DNA of 64,000 bases, from contig NZ_JAOEAL010000001.1 of NCBI RefSeq assembly GCF_029835735.1, positions 248,001 through 312,000 of the forward strand, written 5' to 3'. Source of the stretch: Shewanella sp. GD04112 (GTDB taxonomy: Bacteria; Pseudomonadota; Gammaproteobacteria; Enterobacterales; Shewanellaceae). This document shows positions 53,157-61,731 of this stretch, piece by piece. The notes under the pieces were generated by a model. That model worked only from the letters and a program-made list of their open reading frames with translations, was not told where the DNA came from and did not search any database. Position 1 is the first letter of the stretch, and the number at the start of each line of letters is the position of its first letter. A program made the translations under genes and the position numbers.

Positions 53157-54806
53157 TTACATATTCGGGTAGTTTGGACCACCGCCGCCCTCGGGCGTCA
53201 CCCAAGTAATGTTTTGACTAGGGTCTTTAATGTCGCAGGTTTTGCAGTGAATGCAGTTTTGCGCATTGATCACAAACTTAGGCTGACCTGCTTCTTCAAC
53301 GATTTCGTACACGCCAGCAGGGCAGTAACGCTGGGCCGGCTCGTTAAATTGCGTCAGGTTTATCCCGAGCGGGATGCTGTTATCTTTTAAGCGCAGATGA
53401 CAAGGCTGATCTTCCTCATGATAAGTGCTCGACAGGTAGACCGAAGAGAGCTTATCGAAGCTGAGTTTGCCATCGGGCTTGGGATAATCAATCTTGTTGT
53501 AGGCGCTGACAGGGGCCATTTGTGCATAGTCTGGGTGCTCATCACGCAGAGTGATAGGGAACTTACCGCCGAACCAGTTTTGATCTATGTAGTTAAATGC
53601 GCCGCCGAGGAAAGTGCCAAACTTGTGCATTGCTGGGCCAAAGTTGCGCGACTTATACAACTCTTCGTGTAACCAGCTTTCTTCCAGATGGTTTTGGAAA
53701 CAATCCAGATCTTTACCGCCTTCGACCTCGGCCAGCATCGCTTTAGCTAAGGTTTCGGCCGCGACAATGCCGCTCTTCATGGCGGTGTGGGTGCCTTTGA
53801 TTTTGGCAAAGTTTAAGGTACCTGCATCGCAGCCAATCAGCAGACCGCCGGGGAAACTCATCTTCGGCAGTGAGTTCAGGCCGCCCTTAGTTATTGCGCG
53901 AGCACCATAGGTCAAACGCTCGCCTCCAGTTAAGTATTTGGCGATAACAGGGTGAGTCTTATAACGTTGGAATTCATCGAACGGGCTTAAATGGGGGTTC
54001 TTGTAGTTGAGGTCGATAATCAGACCCACGGCAATTTGGTTGTCTTCCATATGGTAGAGGAAGCCGCCACCCGATGCGCCATCGGTTAATGGCCAACCAC
54101 CTGTGTGCACCACTTTACCTTGTTCGTGTTGTTCGGCGGGGACTTTCCAGATTTCTTTAAAGCCTAAGCCGTAATGTTGTGGTGTCTTGCCATTATCTAA
54201 GTGGTATTTCGCGATCAGCTGTTTGCCTAGGTGACCACGGCAACCTTCTGAGAACACGGTATATTTGGCGTGTAGTTCCATGCCAGGCATAAAGCTGTCT
54301 TTCGGCTGACCGTCGGCACCGACGCCCATATCACCAATCAGGATGCCTTTCACGCTGTTATCTTCATTGAAGAGTAATTCGCTGGCGGCAAAACCAGGGA
54401 AGATTTCTACGCCGAGCGCTTCGGCGCGGGTCGCGAGCCAACGGCAGAGGTTACCTACGCTGACAATATAGTTGCCTTCGTTGTGCATGGTTTTAGGCAC
54501 AAACGCATTGGGCATCAGCTTGCTGTCGGTGGCGGAATTGAGTAGATAGATTTCATCGTGGGTCACGGCTGTGGTGACGGGAGCGCCTGAATCGCGCCAG
54601 TCGCTAAATAGCTCATCTAACACTCGTGGTTCGAATACGGCGCCAGATAGAATGTGTGCTCCCACTTCGGAGCCTTTCTCTACCACGCAGACGGTAATTT
54701 CTTTGCCTGAACTCTGTGATATCTGCATCAACCGACACGCAGTGGCCAAGCCAGCTGGGCCTGCGCCGACGATAACAACATCGAATTCCATTGATTCGCG
54801 TTCCAT
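53157..54806 (-). CDS. etfD: Electron transfer flavoprotein-ubiquinone oxidoreductase
   Basis: The 549-residue enzyme has an N-terminal FAD site (VVIVGAGPAGLATACRL, 10-26) and a C-terminal 4Fe-4S domain. The cluster cysteines are CPAGVYEI and CIHCKTCDIKDP, followed by the conserved NITWVTPEGGGGPNYPNM end. It passes electrons from ETF, and so from acyl-CoA and amino acid oxidation, to the quinone pool at the inner membrane. The length equals that of bacterial and mitochondrial ETF-QO. It is transcribed alone; the ETF subunit genes are elsewhere. Confidence 0.97.
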   Translation of the reverse strand: MERESMEFDVVIVGAGPAGLATACRLMQISQSSGKEITVCVVEKGSEVGAHILSGAVFEPRVLDELFSDWRDSGAPVTTAVTHDEIYLLNSATDSKLMPNAFVPKTMHNEGNYIVSVGNLCRWLATRAEALGVEIFPGFAASELLFNEDNSVKGILIGDMGVGADGQPKDSFMPGMELHAKYTVFSEGCRGHLGKQLIAKYHLDNGKTPQHYGLGFKEIWKVPAEQHEQGKVVHTGGWPLTDGASGGGFLYHMEDNQIAVGLIIDLNYKNPHLSPFDEFQRYKTHPVIAKYLTGGERLTYGARAITKGGLNSLPKMSFPGGLLIGCDAGTLNFAKIKGTHTAMKSGIVAAETLAKAMLAEVEGGKDLDCFQNHLEESWLHEELYKSRNFGPAMHKFGTFLGGAFNYIDQNWFGGKFPITLRDEHPDYAQMAPVSAYNKIDYPKPDGKLSFDKLSSVYLSSTYHEEDQPCHLRLKDNSIPLGINLTQFNEPAQRYCPAGVYEIVEEAGQPKFVINAQNCIHCKTCDIKDPSQNITWVTPEGGGGPNYPNM

Positions 54807-54962
54807 CAGTTCACCTCTTCCTTCGCATATCCCCGATTTTTACCGGGTGTTGTAGTTTGTTTGTAAACGGGCGTTTTATTGCTGATGTCCACCTTACCTC
54901 AAAATCACCGCAGGGCACAGGGGCTAAGCGGGCTGTTTAGCCTAAATAATGACAAATCTTTG

Positions 54963-54978
54963 GGTGAGCGCTGTCACA
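54963..54978. promoter_or_regulatory. CRP-like site upstream of the moa operon
   Basis: GGTGA-N6-TCACA differs from the core CRP consensus TGTGA-N6-TCACA at one base. It lies about 80 bp before a perfect TATAAT (55051-55056). In Shewanella, CRP is a main activator of anaerobic respiration, so control of molybdenum cofactor genes is plausible. Confidence 0.5.
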
Positions 54979-55050
54979 GATTGTTCACGCCCACTTGAAG
55001 CGGATCAAGAAATACCTGTTTGGGGGTATAGCTAGGCAATACTTTCGGCT

Positions 55051-55056
55051 TATAAT
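55051..55056 (+). promoter_or_regulatory. Probable -10 hexamer of the moaA transcript
   Basis: A perfect TATAAT lies about 20 bp before the first base of the riboswitch and would start transcription just upstream of it. No good -35 hexamer is present, as expected for an activator-dependent promoter. Confidence 0.5.
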
Positions 55057-55069
55057 CACGGTTGACGGT

Positions 55070-55179
55070 TCTCCGAGCTTGCCTACCTAAGTCAACAGAT
55101 ATGGGGGTGTAGCCGTGGCAATAAGGCCACTGGGGTGAGTAAAGAAATGCACTCGCCTCCCACACTTGGAAAGGTGATC
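55070..55179 (+). promoter_or_regulatory. Moco (molybdenum cofactor) riboswitch
   Basis: The leader contains blocks matching the E. coli moaA Moco RNA motif: GTCAACAGATA, the stem GTGGC / GCCAC, a hairpin with GAAATG, and CTCGCCTCCCACACTTGGAA then AGGTGATC before the ATG. In E. coli this RNA represses moaA when cofactor is abundant by hiding the ribosome binding site. The reading frame upstream of the ATG at 55180 is open through this RNA and should not be annotated as protein. Confidence 0.85.
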
Positions 55180-56160
55180 ATGTCTCAATTACAAGACAAT
55201 TTTGGTCGTAAATTTCATTACTTACGAATGTCAGTCACTGACGTTTGTAACTTCAAATGCAGTTATTGCCTCCCAGATGGTTATCATCCGAATGGCAAAC
55301 AACAGTTTTTATCTCTCAGTGAGATAGAAAACCTTGTGTCCGCATTTAGCCAGGTTGGCACTCAAAAAATTCGTATCACTGGCGGCGAACCCACGCTGCG
55401 TAAAGATTTTACCGATATCATTCGAGTGGTCGCCGACAACCCTCGTATTCATACCGTCGCTACTACCACTAATGGGTATAGGCTCGAGAAGCATGCCCAA
55501 GAGTGGTTCGACGCAGGGCTGCGCCGTATCAATGTGTCGGTAGACAGCTTAGATCCTAAGATGTTTTACCAGATCACCGGCGAGAATAAGTTCGACGAGG
55601 TGATGCGTGGTATCGATGCCGCCTTATCCGCGGGTTTTGAGCGCGTGAAGGTCAATGCGGTATTGCTCAAGGGGATGAACGATAAAGATTTACCGCGCTT
55701 TTTGAATTGGATTAAGCACACGCCCATCGACCTGCGTTTTATTGAGCTGATGGAAACAGGCCTTGGCCGCGAGTATTTCCAAGCTCACCATTTGGCGGGT
55801 GCCGATATCAAAGCGCAGCTGCAAGCCGAGGGCTGGCAATTAGATACGCCTCGCGCCGACGATGGCCCTGCGCAAAACTTCAGCCACAGTGACTTTAAGG
55901 GCCGTATCGGCTTGATCATGCCCTACGCCACTAACTTCTGCGCGAGCTGTAATCGCTTGCGGGTCTCGGCCAAGGGTAAGTTGCACTTATGCCTCTTTAC
56001 CGAGTCTGGCATCGATTTGCGTGATCTACTGCAACACCCGAGTCAACAAGCGGAATTAATCGAGCGGTTACACGGTCAACTGGCGCAGAAGAAGGAAACC
56101 CATTATCTGCATCAGGGCATTACTGGCGTGACGCAACATCTGGCCTCGATTGGCGGTTAA
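55180..56160 (+). CDS. moaA: GTP 3',8-cyclase MoaA
   Basis: The 326-residue radical-SAM enzyme carries the N-terminal cluster CX3CX2C (Cys23, Cys27, Cys30 in VCNFKCSYC), the GGEPTLR motif and a second C-terminal cluster (CASCNRL...LHLC). It catalyses the first step of molybdenum cofactor synthesis from GTP. The ATG at 55180, with GGAAAGGTG before it, is chosen. An in-frame GTG at 55135 lies within the riboswitch and is rejected. It is first in the operon. Confidence 0.97.
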   Translation: MSQLQDNFGRKFHYLRMSVTDVCNFKCSYCLPDGYHPNGKQQFLSLSEIENLVSAFSQVGTQKIRITGGEPTLRKDFTDIIRVVADNPRIHTVATTTNGYRLEKHAQEWFDAGLRRINVSVDSLDPKMFYQITGENKFDEVMRGIDAALSAGFERVKVNAVLLKGMNDKDLPRFLNWIKHTPIDLRFIELMETGLGREYFQAHHLAGADIKAQLQAEGWQLDTPRADDGPAQNFSHSDFKGRIGLIMPYATNFCASCNRLRVSAKGKLHLCLFTESGIDLRDLLQHPSQQAELIERLHGQLAQKKETHYLHQGITGVTQHLASIGG

Positions 56161-56272
56161 TCTAACTTAGGTCTTAGTCTGCTTATCGCGTTATCTTTCA
56201 TTAGGTTAGATTTCGCGATGGCGCTTAACTTCCCTATGCTTGAATTTGGCATCAGTTTAAAGGATCGCTTCA

Positions 56273-56752
56273 ATGAGCAATGTATTTACCCATATTAACG
56301 CCGACGGCAATGCCCATATGGTCGATGTGACCGAGAAAGCCGTGACCGAGCGCGAGGCCCGTGCCGAAGCCTTTATCGAGATGGCGAGCACGACCCTCGA
56401 GATGATCATGAGCGGCAGCCACCATAAGGGCGATGTGTTCGCCACCGCCCGTATCGCGGGGATCCAAGCGGCGAAAAAGACTTCAGATTTAATTCCGTTA
56501 TGTCATCCACTAATGCTAACTAAGGTCGAAGTCGAGCTCGAGGCTCAGCCTGAACATAATCGCGTGCGCATCACTAGCCTGTGTAAATTATCAGGTAAAA
56601 CCGGTGTCGAAATGGAGGCGCTCACGGCGGCCTCTGTCGCAGCGCTGACGATTTACGACATGTGCAAAGCCGTGCAAAAAGACATGGTGATTTCACAGGT
56701 GCGCCTGCTCGAAAAACGCGGCGGCAAGTCGGGACACTTTAAAGCTGAATAA
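56273..56752 (+). CDS. moaC: Cyclic pyranopterin monophosphate synthase MoaC
   Basis: The 159-residue protein has the MoaC core: MVDVTEKAVTEREARAEAFI, the KGDVFATARIAGIQAAKKTS segment, LIPLCHPLMLTKVEV, and VEMEALTAASVAALTIYDMC near the C-terminus. It acts with MoaA to make cyclic pyranopterin monophosphate. It follows moaA after 112 bp, and no moaB or mogA lies between. AAAGGA precedes the ATG. Confidence 0.97.
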   Translation: MSNVFTHINADGNAHMVDVTEKAVTEREARAEAFIEMASTTLEMIMSGSHHKGDVFATARIAGIQAAKKTSDLIPLCHPLMLTKVEVELEAQPEHNRVRITSLCKLSGKTGVEMEALTAASVAALTIYDMCKAVQKDMVISQVRLLEKRGGKSGHFKAE

Positions 56753-56771
56753 CGTAAAGCGAGATAAGAAT

Positions 56772-57023
56772 ATGATTAACGTGTTGTTTTTTGCCCAAGT
56801 TCGTGAGCTTTTAGGAACTGCCCAGCTGAGTGTTGAAGCGAGTGAGCAGACACAAACCGCAGAAGGATTACGCGCAACACTCGCGGCCACCGACGATAAA
56901 TGGTCCAAAGTGTTAGCATCGGACAAATTGCTGGTGGCGGTGAATCAAACCATTAGTCAATGGGATACCCGAGTGAGCGATGGTGATGAAGTCGCCTTCT
57001 TCCCGCCTGTGACCGGAGGTTGA
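56772..57023 (+). CDS. moaD: Molybdopterin synthase small (sulfur carrier) subunit MoaD
   Basis: The 83-residue ubiquitin-fold protein ends VAFFPPVTGG; the C-terminal GG is thiocarboxylated by MoeB and transfers sulfur to the MoaE-bound precursor. It starts 19 bp after moaC, and moaE begins 1 bp after its stop. Confidence 0.96.
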   Translation: MINVLFFAQVRELLGTAQLSVEASEQTQTAEGLRATLAATDDKWSKVLASDKLLVAVNQTISQWDTRVSDGDEVAFFPPVTGG

Positions 57024-57024
57024 T

Positions 57025-57492
57025 ATGCGTTTACTGCCAAATGTGCGGGTGCAAACCGTCGATTTTAATGTGGCCGATGAGTACCACCAATTAGCCCAAG
57101 ACAATAGCGATGGCGCCGTTGTCACCTTTGTGGGCAAGGTGCGCGACTTTAACGACGGTTCAGTGGTGACGGACCTGACCTTAGAACACTATCCCGGTAT
57201 GACGGAGCGCGTGCTCGAGCAAATCGTGGTCGAAGCGCGTGAGCGTTGGCCGCTCAATAAAGTTACGGTTATCCACCGTGTCGGTACTATGGCGCTGGGT
57301 GAGCAAATTGTGTTTATCGGCGTCACCAGTGCCCATCGCAAGGCGGCCTTTGCGGCCTGCGAATTCTTAATCGACTTTTTGAAAACCAAAGCCCCTTTCT
57401 GGAAATTAGAAGCCGGGGACAAGGGCAAGAATTGGGTCGAAGCCAAGGACGCCGATGAGCAAGCGGCGCAATTGTGGCAACACAAAGACTAA
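57025..57492 (+). CDS. moaE: Molybdopterin synthase catalytic subunit MoaE
   Basis: The 155-residue protein has the MoaE motifs FVGKVRDFNDG, LEHYPGMTE, HRVGTMALGEQIVFI and the lysine-rich ends FLKTKAPFWKLE with the catalytic Lys. It binds cyclic pyranopterin monophosphate and, with MoaD, makes molybdopterin. It begins 1 bp after moaD and probably shares its mRNA. Confidence 0.97.
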   Translation: MRLLPNVRVQTVDFNVADEYHQLAQDNSDGAVVTFVGKVRDFNDGSVVTDLTLEHYPGMTERVLEQIVVEARERWPLNKVTVIHRVGTMALGEQIVFIGVTSAHRKAAFAACEFLIDFLKTKAPFWKLEAGDKGKNWVEAKDADEQAAQLWQHKD

Positions 57493-57534
57493 CGTAAGAC
57501 TGAGTCAGTAGTAGGCGAGAGTGAGGGTGAGTTT

Positions 57535-58338
57535 ATGCACAGTGTGGCAGGGTTAGGCAAAATCTGGAGTTTAGTATTTGCTCTCGGCTTGTCGTGCTGT
57601 GTCGCCTTGATGCCTGCCGTTAGCCGCGCCGAGACTGTGCCAGCGATTGCGGCCGCCGCCAATATCAAGTTTGCCCTCGATGATATTGTTAAAAACTTCA
57701 GCGCCGAAACCGGGCTCAAGGTGCGAGTATCCTATGGCTCGTCGGGGAATTTTGTCGCGCAAATTCAACATGGTGCGCCGTTTGAACTCTTGCTCAGTGC
57801 CGATGAGCGTTATATTCATGAGCTGCAAAAAGCTGGCTTTACCCGCGATGCTGGCGTGCAATACGCGGTCGGTCGCCTAGCCTTAGTGGCTCCAAATAAG
57901 TCTCCCTTAACCTTAGATGCCGAGCTGAATGGCGTAAAAAACTTGCTCGCCGCAGGCAAGTTGGAGCGCTTTGCGATTGCCAACCCAGAACATGCGCCCT
58001 ATGGGGAGCGCGCTCGCGAACTTCTACAAAAATTAGGTTTGTGGGATGGCCTACAAACTAAGTTAATCTTGGGCGAAAATGCCTCCCAAGCGGCGCAATT
58101 TGCCGTGAGTGGGTCCACCCAAGGCGGGATTATTCCGTTATCCCTTGCCTTAGCGCCACAGTTTAAGGCCTTAGGTCAGGCGATTGCCTTGCCCGAAGAA
58201 TTGCATGGTCCACTCAATCAACGCATGGCCTTGATGCCAAAAGCGGGAGCAACCGCAGAGCGTTTTTATCAATATCTTCAATCTGATGCCGCCAGAGCCG
58301 TATTCCTGCAATACGGATTTGGTCTACCCGCTCGATAA
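57535..58338 (+). CDS. modA: Molybdate-binding periplasmic protein ModA
   Basis: The 267-residue precursor has a signal peptide (ending AVSRAE, about residue 32) and the ModA fold with VRVSYGSSGNFVAQIQHGAP (about 62-81), the oxyanion-binding Ser-Ser segment, and NPEHAPYGERARELL. It binds molybdate or tungstate in the periplasm for ModBC. It is 42 bp after moaE, so cofactor synthesis and molybdate uptake are in one gene cluster. Confidence 0.95.
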   Translation: MHSVAGLGKIWSLVFALGLSCCVALMPAVSRAETVPAIAAAANIKFALDDIVKNFSAETGLKVRVSYGSSGNFVAQIQHGAPFELLLSADERYIHELQKAGFTRDAGVQYAVGRLALVAPNKSPLTLDAELNGVKNLLAAGKLERFAIANPEHAPYGERARELLQKLGLWDGLQTKLILGENASQAAQFAVSGSTQGGIIPLSLALAPQFKALGQAIALPEELHGPLNQRMALMPKAGATAERFYQYLQSDAARAVFLQYGFGLPAR

Positions 58339-58346
58339 GGCCAGAC

Positions 58347-59027
58347 ATGGATTGGCAGGCACTCTGGTTATCGGTCAAGCTCAGTAGTATCACGGTATTG
58401 GTATTGATCCCGCTGGCGATTCTGGCGGGGCGAGCCTTAGCCTATCGTCAGTTTGTGGGTAAGTCTTGGGTTGAGGCCTTAATCATGGTGCCCTTAGTCT
58501 TACCGCCGACTGTGATTGGGTATTACTTGCTGGTGGGGCTAGGGAGTCAAAGCTGGTTAGGGCAATGGTTAGAGCGCCTAACCGGGCAGCAGTTAGTGTT
58601 TCATTTCTCGGGGTTAGTGCTGGCGTCTGTGCTGGTGAATATTCCGTTTGCGTTGCAACCGATACAACGCGCCTTTGAAGCGGTTCCCCACGACGTGCGC
58701 GATGCTGCAGCCTGTTGCGGCATGAGCAAACTTAAGATTCTGCTGAAAATTGAATTGCCTATGGTGTGGCCTGGGGTGCTGACCGCCTTAGTGCTGTGTT
58801 TCTCCCATGTACTCGGTGAGTTTGGGGTCGTGTTAATGATGGGCGGGAATATTGCCGGCGAGACCAAAACTATCTCGATTTCCATCTATGACAGTGTTCA
58901 GGCCTTCGATTTTGGTGCTGCAGGTACTATGTCTCTGGTATTGCTGTTATTTGCGATTACCGCATTGGCGCTCACCACCAGTCTATCGCGGCGTTTAGGA
59001 GGTCAGCGTGGCGCAAATCATCGCTGA
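58347..59027 (+). CDS. modB: Molybdate ABC transporter permease ModB
   Basis: The 226-residue permease has about five or six helices and the binding-protein-dependent transport motif EAVPHDVRDAAACCGMSKLKI (near 110-130), which contacts the ATPase. It forms the membrane channel of the molybdate importer. Its 3' end overlaps the modC start by 20 bp. Confidence 0.95.
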   Translation: MDWQALWLSVKLSSITVLVLIPLAILAGRALAYRQFVGKSWVEALIMVPLVLPPTVIGYYLLVGLGSQSWLGQWLERLTGQQLVFHFSGLVLASVLVNIPFALQPIQRAFEAVPHDVRDAAACCGMSKLKILLKIELPMVWPGVLTALVLCFSHVLGEFGVVLMMGGNIAGETKTISISIYDSVQAFDFGAAGTMSLVLLLFAITALALTTSLSRRLGGQRGANHR

Positions 59028-60111
59028 TCTGCATTGCCAAATCCAAAACCAAAAGCATATTAAACTGAGCGCCGAATTTAACTGTAAGGCGGGTGAGGTG
59101 TTGGCTGTTGTCGGGCCTTCGGGGGGCGGTAAGACAACCTTGCTGCGGATGATCGCAGGGCTGAATCATCCCGATGCGGGCAGTATTGTGTTTGGTGAAA
59201 CGCCATGGTTCGACCATCAAAGTCGCACCGCACTGACGCCACAGCAGCGCCATATCGGCTATATGCCACAGCATTTTGGGCTATTTCCCAATCTTACCGC
59301 GCTCGAGAACGTGGTTGCAGGGCTTGACCATATTCCCAAATCGGAGCGAATTGCGAGGGCGAAGGACTGGTTAGAACGGGTCAATTTGCATGGGTTGCCC
59401 GATAGACTGCCTATGCACCTCTCTGGAGGCCAGCGCCAGCGGGTTGCGCTTGCTCGCGCCCTTGCCCGTGAACCGTCGGTGTTGTTACTCGATGAGCCCT
59501 TTTCGGCGGTGGACAGAGAAACCCGCGAGCGTTTATACCTCGAACTTGCTCGCCTAAAAGAGCAGCTGCTTTGCCCCGTGATTATGGTGACCCACGATTT
59601 AAATGAAGCGCTGTTGCTGGCCGATTCGATGATCTTGATTAGCCAAGGTCAGATGTTGCAGCAGGGCGCGCCGTTTGAGGTGTTATCGCGTCCACGTAAC
59701 GAGGCGGTTGCGCGGCAGATGGGCTTAAGAAATATTTTCGATGGCGAAGTGGTGTTCCAAGACCGTACTAAGGACATTACTTGGCTCAAATTTGGCGAGC
59801 AGCTGATCGCCAGTGATTTTGGCAAAGACCGCAGCGTGGGCAGTAAAGTGCGTTGGGTGATCCCGAATCAAGGCATCAGATTTAACGCCATCTCAAATGG
59901 ACGTTTATGCCGCAGTTTTAATAAGTTAGATGTCACCATCGACTCCTTGCTGGTGATGGGCGAGTCGGTGCGCGTGGTCTGTTATGCCACTGGGACTGAG
60001 TTGCAACTTAATACGGAAGTGTCGCTCCATCTCGCGCAGAAACTTGGCTTAACCAAAGGGATGCAAACCACGGTTGCGCTCAAATCTGAACAAATTCATA
60101 TTTTAGAGTAA
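59008..60111 (+). CDS. modC: Molybdate ABC transporter ATP-binding protein ModC
   Basis: The 367-residue ATPase has Walker A GPSGGGKTTLLR, signature HLSGGQRQRVALARAL and Walker B LLLDEPFSAVD. A C-terminal Mop/TOBE region (about 250-367, with LKFGEQLIASDF and VCYATGTEL) may bind molybdate and allow feedback. The start is GTG at 59008 with AGGAGG 5 bp upstream, within the end of modB. Confidence 0.95.
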   Translation: MAQIIADLHCQIQNQKHIKLSAEFNCKAGEVLAVVGPSGGGKTTLLRMIAGLNHPDAGSIVFGETPWFDHQSRTALTPQQRHIGYMPQHFGLFPNLTALENVVAGLDHIPKSERIARAKDWLERVNLHGLPDRLPMHLSGGQRQRVALARALAREPSVLLLDEPFSAVDRETRERLYLELARLKEQLLCPVIMVTHDLNEALLLADSMILISQGQMLQQGAPFEVLSRPRNEAVARQMGLRNIFDGEVVFQDRTKDITWLKFGEQLIASDFGKDRSVGSKVRWVIPNQGIRFNAISNGRLCRSFNKLDVTIDSLLVMGESVRVVCYATGTELQLNTEVSLHLAQKLGLTKGMQTTVALKSEQIHILE

Positions 60112-60436
60112 CTAAGTTTTTTGCCTCATTTCGCGAAATCTATTCTCCATTAACGAATAACTCAGCTTGATTTGCGAAGCTGCGCTGCCGTTAAATCCCT
60201 AGATGATCAAAGCTTAATCTTGTTTCCATCGGTGTTTCAGTAGGTATTAGGTAAACTCAATACATTCGTCAGTGCTTGCCGAGCCTGAATCAATCGGATT
60301 GAGCAATCCACATGGGTGATGAACTAGGCGCCATCATGGGCAAACAGGGATAAAAACGATGGGGTTTTAGCACGCCATCGACATCTAACTGATTGTCTCA
60401 TAAGATACAAACTTAGCCGATTTTTATGGAGGAGCC
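60112..60436. other. Intergenic region between modC and the PepSY/TCS cassette
   Basis: In this 325-bp gap no gene, strong terminator or clear operator was recognised. The last 10 bp hold GGAGGAG, the ribosome site for the PepSY gene at 60437. A direct TTTAAG repeat like that of the first PepSY cluster was looked for and not found. Confidence 0.5.
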
Positions 60437-60958
60437 ATGAGACTATGGTTGCTAGGATTCATGTTGGTATCTGGGATTGCCACCGCAGCCCAGAGCATGT
60501 ATTCGATGCTTTCGAGCGGTGAGTATCAGCCGCCGTTAAGTGTGATGCAGCAAATTGAGAAGGATTTTCCCGGCGTGATTGCCGAGTTTGAAATGGAAAT
60601 GCAGGAAGGCGAATTGGTCTACCAGTTTGAGTTGATTAATCCGCTGGCGAATGCGATTACCCGTTTCGAATATCGGGCGCGAGATGGTAAGTTATTGAAA
60701 CAAAAAGCGGGCAAAGTCACGGCCGACGATGTTGGTGAAGTGGAAGCCGCGCGCCTTATCAGCACTAAACATCAAACCTTCTCTGGCATTATTGCGATGG
60801 CGACTAAGGATCATAAGGCCTTTTTGACCGACGCAAAGTTAGATCATGACTTAGGTATCAGTTACTTAGAGTTAAAGTTGCTGGATGATACTGGTAAGTA
60901 TAAATTGGCATTCGATATTGAAAATTTACGGCAACTACCTTTACTTAAGTGGGATTAG
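60437..60958 (+). CDS. PepSY-domain periplasmic protein
   Basis: The 173-residue precursor has a signal peptide (MRLWLLGFMLVSGIATAA). The mature part has PepSY-like segments: SVMQQIEKDFPGVIAEFEME with GELVYQFELINP, then YRARDGKLLKQKAGK. It is followed after 46 bp by a response regulator and sensor kinase, the same triad as at 19.5-21.8 kb, though the protein is longer. PepSY proteins next to two-component systems may tune the kinase; this is inference. Confidence 0.75.
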   Translation: MRLWLLGFMLVSGIATAAQSMYSMLSSGEYQPPLSVMQQIEKDFPGVIAEFEMEMQEGELVYQFELINPLANAITRFEYRARDGKLLKQKAGKVTADDVGEVEAARLISTKHQTFSGIIAMATKDHKAFLTDAKLDHDLGISYLELKLLDDTGKYKLAFDIENLRQLPLLKWD

Positions 60959-61004
60959 CACTGAGCATCACCGCTAAGCGAAGACTGGGGAGCGCAGCAT
61001 ACAG

Positions 61005-61682
61005 ATGAAAATACTTTTAGTTGAAGATGATGCGACAACGATCGACTACATCGTTAAAGGATTTCTTGAGCAGGGGCATAATATTGAGACCGCCAGCGAT
61101 GGTCATCAAGGCCTGCTGCAAGCCACGAGTGGTCAGTACGACCTCTTGATTCTCGACCGCATGTTGCCCCAACTCGACGGTTTGAAACTGCTGGCCGCCC
61201 TCAGAGCTACGGGCAATCAAACCCCTGTGCTTATCCTGTCGGCGCTGGCCCATGTGGATGAAAGAGTGAAAGGCCTGCGTGCGGGTGGCGATGATTACAT
61301 GACTAAGCCCTTTGCCTTTTCGGAGCTGCTCGTGCGTGCCGAAAAGTTGATGCAACGGGGTCAATCCGTCCCTATTACCACAGATTTGGTGGTCGGCGGC
61401 TTAAAAATGGAGCTGCTTACTCGCAATGTGACTTTAGATGGTCACGATTTAATGCTGCAACCCAAAGAATTCCAACTGCTTAAGTATCTGATGGAACACG
61501 CCAATCAGGTAATTAGTCGCACGCTATTATTCGAAGCAGTATGGGATTATCACTTCGATCCCCGTACCAATGTGATCGACGTGCATATCGCCAAGTTACG
61601 CCGTAAGTTTGAAGAGTTAGGCCACGGTGAATTGATTGAAACCGTAAGGGGAGCGGGTTATCGCTTACGCCAAAGGCATTAA
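61005..61682 (+). CDS. OmpR-family response regulator (second PepSY cassette)
   Basis: The 225-residue protein has a receiver domain (EDDA at 7-10, Asp51 in LILDRMLP, Lys in TKPF) and an OmpR winged helix (LQPKEFQLLKYLMEHA to RGAGYRLRQRH). It resembles the CusR/QseB-like branch. It is followed directly by its kinase; the regulator's last codons contain AAGGGGAG, which could serve as a ribosome site for the kinase. Confidence 0.9.
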   Translation: MKILLVEDDATTIDYIVKGFLEQGHNIETASDGHQGLLQATSGQYDLLILDRMLPQLDGLKLLAALRATGNQTPVLILSALAHVDERVKGLRAGGDDYMTKPFAFSELLVRAEKLMQRGQSVPITTDLVVGGLKMELLTRNVTLDGHDLMLQPKEFQLLKYLMEHANQVISRTLLFEAVWDYHFDPRTNVIDVHIAKLRRKFEELGHGELIETVRGAGYRLRQRH

Positions 61683-61731
61683 GCCTTACCAAAGCAGCGC
61701 CTGGCGCATCACTATTATCTTCTCGACCTTA

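Noticed and set aside
55135..55179. Longer MoaA starting at the GTG at 55135
   Set aside because: The extra 15 codons are the Moco riboswitch hairpin and ribosome binding region, and MoaA proteins start near the ATG at 55180.
60112..60436. Possible PhoP-type direct repeat before the second PepSY cassette
   Set aside because: No repeat with an 11-bp period was found by eye.
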